This document shows, piece after piece, positions 61,901 through 64,000 of a stretch of 64,000 nt of DNA. The stretch comes from Sisyra terminalis (taxonomy: Eukaryota; Arthropoda; Insecta; Neuroptera; Sisyridae): contig OY292278.1 of the NCBI GenBank assembly GCA_958496175.1, positions 2,976,001 to 3,040,000 of the forward strand. The letters are read 5' to 3'. Both the position numbers and the translations under genes were made by a program. Numbering within the stretch: position 1 is the stretch's first letter; every line of letters starts with the position of its first letter. The notes beneath the pieces are model-generated. The model did no database searches. It worked only from the letters and a program-made list of their open reading frames with translations, and had not been told where the DNA came from.

Positions 61901-64000
61901 ATCAGACTATAGCAAAAAAAAACCATCCCTTATATCCGGTTTTTCCCAATTTAAATTGGCATTGTTTTAGCTTTGAAATGGAATTGTGGACGTCCTCTTA
62001 CCCACAGGAAGAAAATTTCTTCAAATTGTAATTCACTTAAACGTCCCTTATCTTAATTTCTTGAGAAAACTAGGTCTTATTTTGAAAAATCTGTCATTAA
62101 ACAGGCCTTATTTCAGACGGAAAATGTCACATCTATTTAAGGCTATAAAACTTCCCGGTTTAAATTTCCGGCAAACTATCCCGATACATTAATGTTTCTT
62201 TTTTTGAGAACGTGGAAAAAGATTCAAACATTAATATTCAATCAGACTATAGCTAAAAAAAACCATCCCTTATATCCGGTTTTTCCCAATTTAAATTGGC
62301 ATTGTTTTAGCTTTGAAATGGAATTGTGGACGTCCTCTTACCCACAGGAAGAAAATTTCTTCAAATTGTAATTCACTTAAACGTCCCTAATCTTAATTTC
62401 TTGAGAAAACTAGGCCTTATTTTGAAAAATCAGTCATTAAACAGGCCTTATTTCAGAAGGAAAATGTCACATTAATTTACGGCTCTAAAACTACCAGGTT
62501 TAAACTCCTGGCAAACTATCCCGATACATTAATGTTTCTTTTTTTGAGAACTTGGAGAAAGATTCAAACATTAATATTCAATCAGACTATAGCAAAAAAA
62601 ACCATCCCTTAAATCCGGTTTATCCCAATTTAAATAGGCCTTGTTTAAACTTTTGAAATGGAATTGTGGACGTCCTGTTACCCACAGGAAGAAAATTTCT
62701 ATCGATTGTAATTCAATAAAACGTCCCTTATCCTAATTTCTTGAGATAACTAAGCCTTATTTTGAAAAATCGGCCATTAAACTGGCCTTTTTTCAGACGG
62801 AAAATGTCACATCAATTTACGGCTCTAAAACCTCTAGGTTTAAACTCCTGGCAAACTATCCCGATACATTAATGTTTCTTTTTTTGAGAACTTGGAGAAA
62901 GATTCAAACATTAATATTCAATCAGACTATAGCAAAAAAAAACCATCCCTTATATCCGGTTTTTCCCAATTTAAATTGGCATTGTTTTAGCTTTGAAATG
63001 GAATTGTGGACGTCCTCTTACCCACAGGAAGAAAATTTCTTCAAATTGTAATTCACTTAATCGTCCCTTATCTTAATTTCTTGAGAAAACTAGGTCTTAT
63101 TTTGAAAAATCTGTCATTAAACAGGCCTTATTTCAGACGGAAAATGTCACATCTATTTAAGGCTCTAAAACTTCCCGGTTTAAATTTCCGGCAAACTATC
63201 CCGATACATTAATGTTTCTTTTTTTGAGAACGTGGAAAAAGATTCAAACATTAATATTCAATCAGACTATAGCAAAAAAAACCATCCCTTATATCCGGTT
63301 TTTCCCAATTTAAATTGGCCTTGTTTAAACTTTTGAAATGGAATTGTGGACGTCCTGTTACCCACAGGAAGAAAATTTCTTCAAATTGTAATTCACTTAA
63401 ACGTCCCTAATCTTAATTTCATGAGAAAACTAGGCCTTATTTTGAAAAATTTGTCATTAAACAGGCCTTATTTCAGACGGAAAATGTCACATTAATCTAC
63501 GGCTCTAAAACTACCAGGTTTAAACTCCTGGCATACTATCCCGATACATTAATGTTTCTTTTTTTGAGAACTTGGAGAAAGATTCAAACATTAATATTCA
63601 ATCAGACTATAGCAAAAAAAAACCATCCCTTATATCCGGTTTTTCCCAATTTAAATTGGCATTGTTTTAGCTTTGAAATGGAATTGTGGACGTCCTCTTA
63701 CCCACAGGAAGAAAATTTCTTCTAATTGTAATTCACTTAAACGTCCCTTATCTTAATTTCTTGAGAAAACTAGGTCTTATTTTGAAAAATCTGTCATTAA
63801 ACAGGCCTTATTTCAGACGGAAAATGTCACATCTATTTAAGGCTCTAAAACTTCTGGGTTTAAATTCCCGGCAAACTATCCCGCTAAATAATAATTCTTT
63901 TTATAAGAACGTGGAGTAAGATTCAAACATTAATATTCAATCAGACTATAGCAAAAAAAACCATCCCTTATATCCGGTTTTTCCCAATTTAAATTGGCCT
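55915..64000 (+). repeat. Satellite block, type B monomers with higher-order repeats
   Basis: Mostly type B units with regularly spaced type A units that carry TTTTTTCAGACGG. The first half is organised as a tandem 2378-bp repeat. From about 60626 a 680-bp (two-monomer) and 1020-bp (three-monomer) periodicity appears: matching units start at 60626, 61306, 61986, 63006 and 63686. Confidence 0.85.
56470..61230 (+). repeat. Tandem pair of a 2378-bp (seven-monomer) higher-order repeat
   Basis: About 56470-58850 and 58850-61230 are near-identical. Matching unit starts are 56550/58928, 56890/59268 and 58248/60626, all exactly 2378 bp apart. Visible differences are very few (for example AAAATTTCCC at 57052 versus AAACTTCCC at 59430). 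Seven units average 339.7 bp. Confidence 0.9.

Larger units (their letters stand above)
50159..64000 (+). repeat. Satellite array, right part
   Basis: Same monomer, same orientation and same period as the left array (for example unit starts at 51782, 52121, 52800, 53139 and 53478). It continues past the end of the window. Identical orientation on both sides of the island suggests one array that was interrupted, or two arrays that exchange sequence. Confidence 0.97.

Overview
This window is almost entirely tandem satellite DNA from a eukaryote. I see no supportable protein-coding gene. A monomer of about 339 bp, AT-rich and all in one orientation, fills positions 1 to about 47092 and resumes from about 50159 to the end of the window. 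Dividing these lengths by 339 gives roughly 138 and 41 monomers. Both window ends lie inside the array, so its true size is unknown. The organism cannot be named from this. A 5S-rRNA-like inverted pair in the central island has arthropod-like A-box and C-box sequences, and the island has TAGGTA/TACCTA-rich AT-rich DNA of a kind common in insects. An insect or other arthropod is a weak inference.

Layout: monomers fall into sequence subtypes, most easily told apart by a short dyad about 120 bp into each unit. Type A has GGCCA-TTAAAC-TGGCC, type C has GGCCA-TTAAAG-TGGCC, and type B has CTGT-CATTAA-ACAG. Subtypes occur in blocks: A at 1-1230, C at 1231-4900, A at 4901-9380, B-rich mosaic at 9381-14480, C at 14481-17840, A at 17841-20933, B/A mosaic at 20934-24000, C/B mosaic at 24001-31080, homogeneous C at 31081-36187, B at 36188-46740, A at 50431-55556 and B at 55915-64000. 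Long tracts are copied at offsets that are whole numbers of monomers (for example 1035, 2378, 2714, 3390 and 3752 bp, and about 12-15 kb). These are higher-order repeats and segmental duplications made by unequal exchange or amplification.

Six units are double length (696-698 bp) because they carry a 358-bp segment: 7356-7713, 8391-8748, 20281-20638, 36232-36589, 43716-44073 and 55557-55914. Its core is unlike the monomer and is packed with short perfect dyads. All six copies are nearly identical, so it spread with the array.

The array is broken once by a 3.07-kb non-satellite island, about 47093-50158. The island is flanked on both sides by the most decayed monomers seen. It holds a 150-bp hairpin element with a possible TTA target duplication, a 16-bp palindrome, short microsatellites, three chance-sized ATG ORFs and, at 49763-49946, two divergent partial 5S rRNA copies arranged head to head around a 24-bp spacer. 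The plus-strand copy is followed by a 14-T run.

The recurring 68-codon reading frames in the satellite all begin at GTG and are a by-product of the 339-bp (113-codon) periodicity. They are not annotated as genes.
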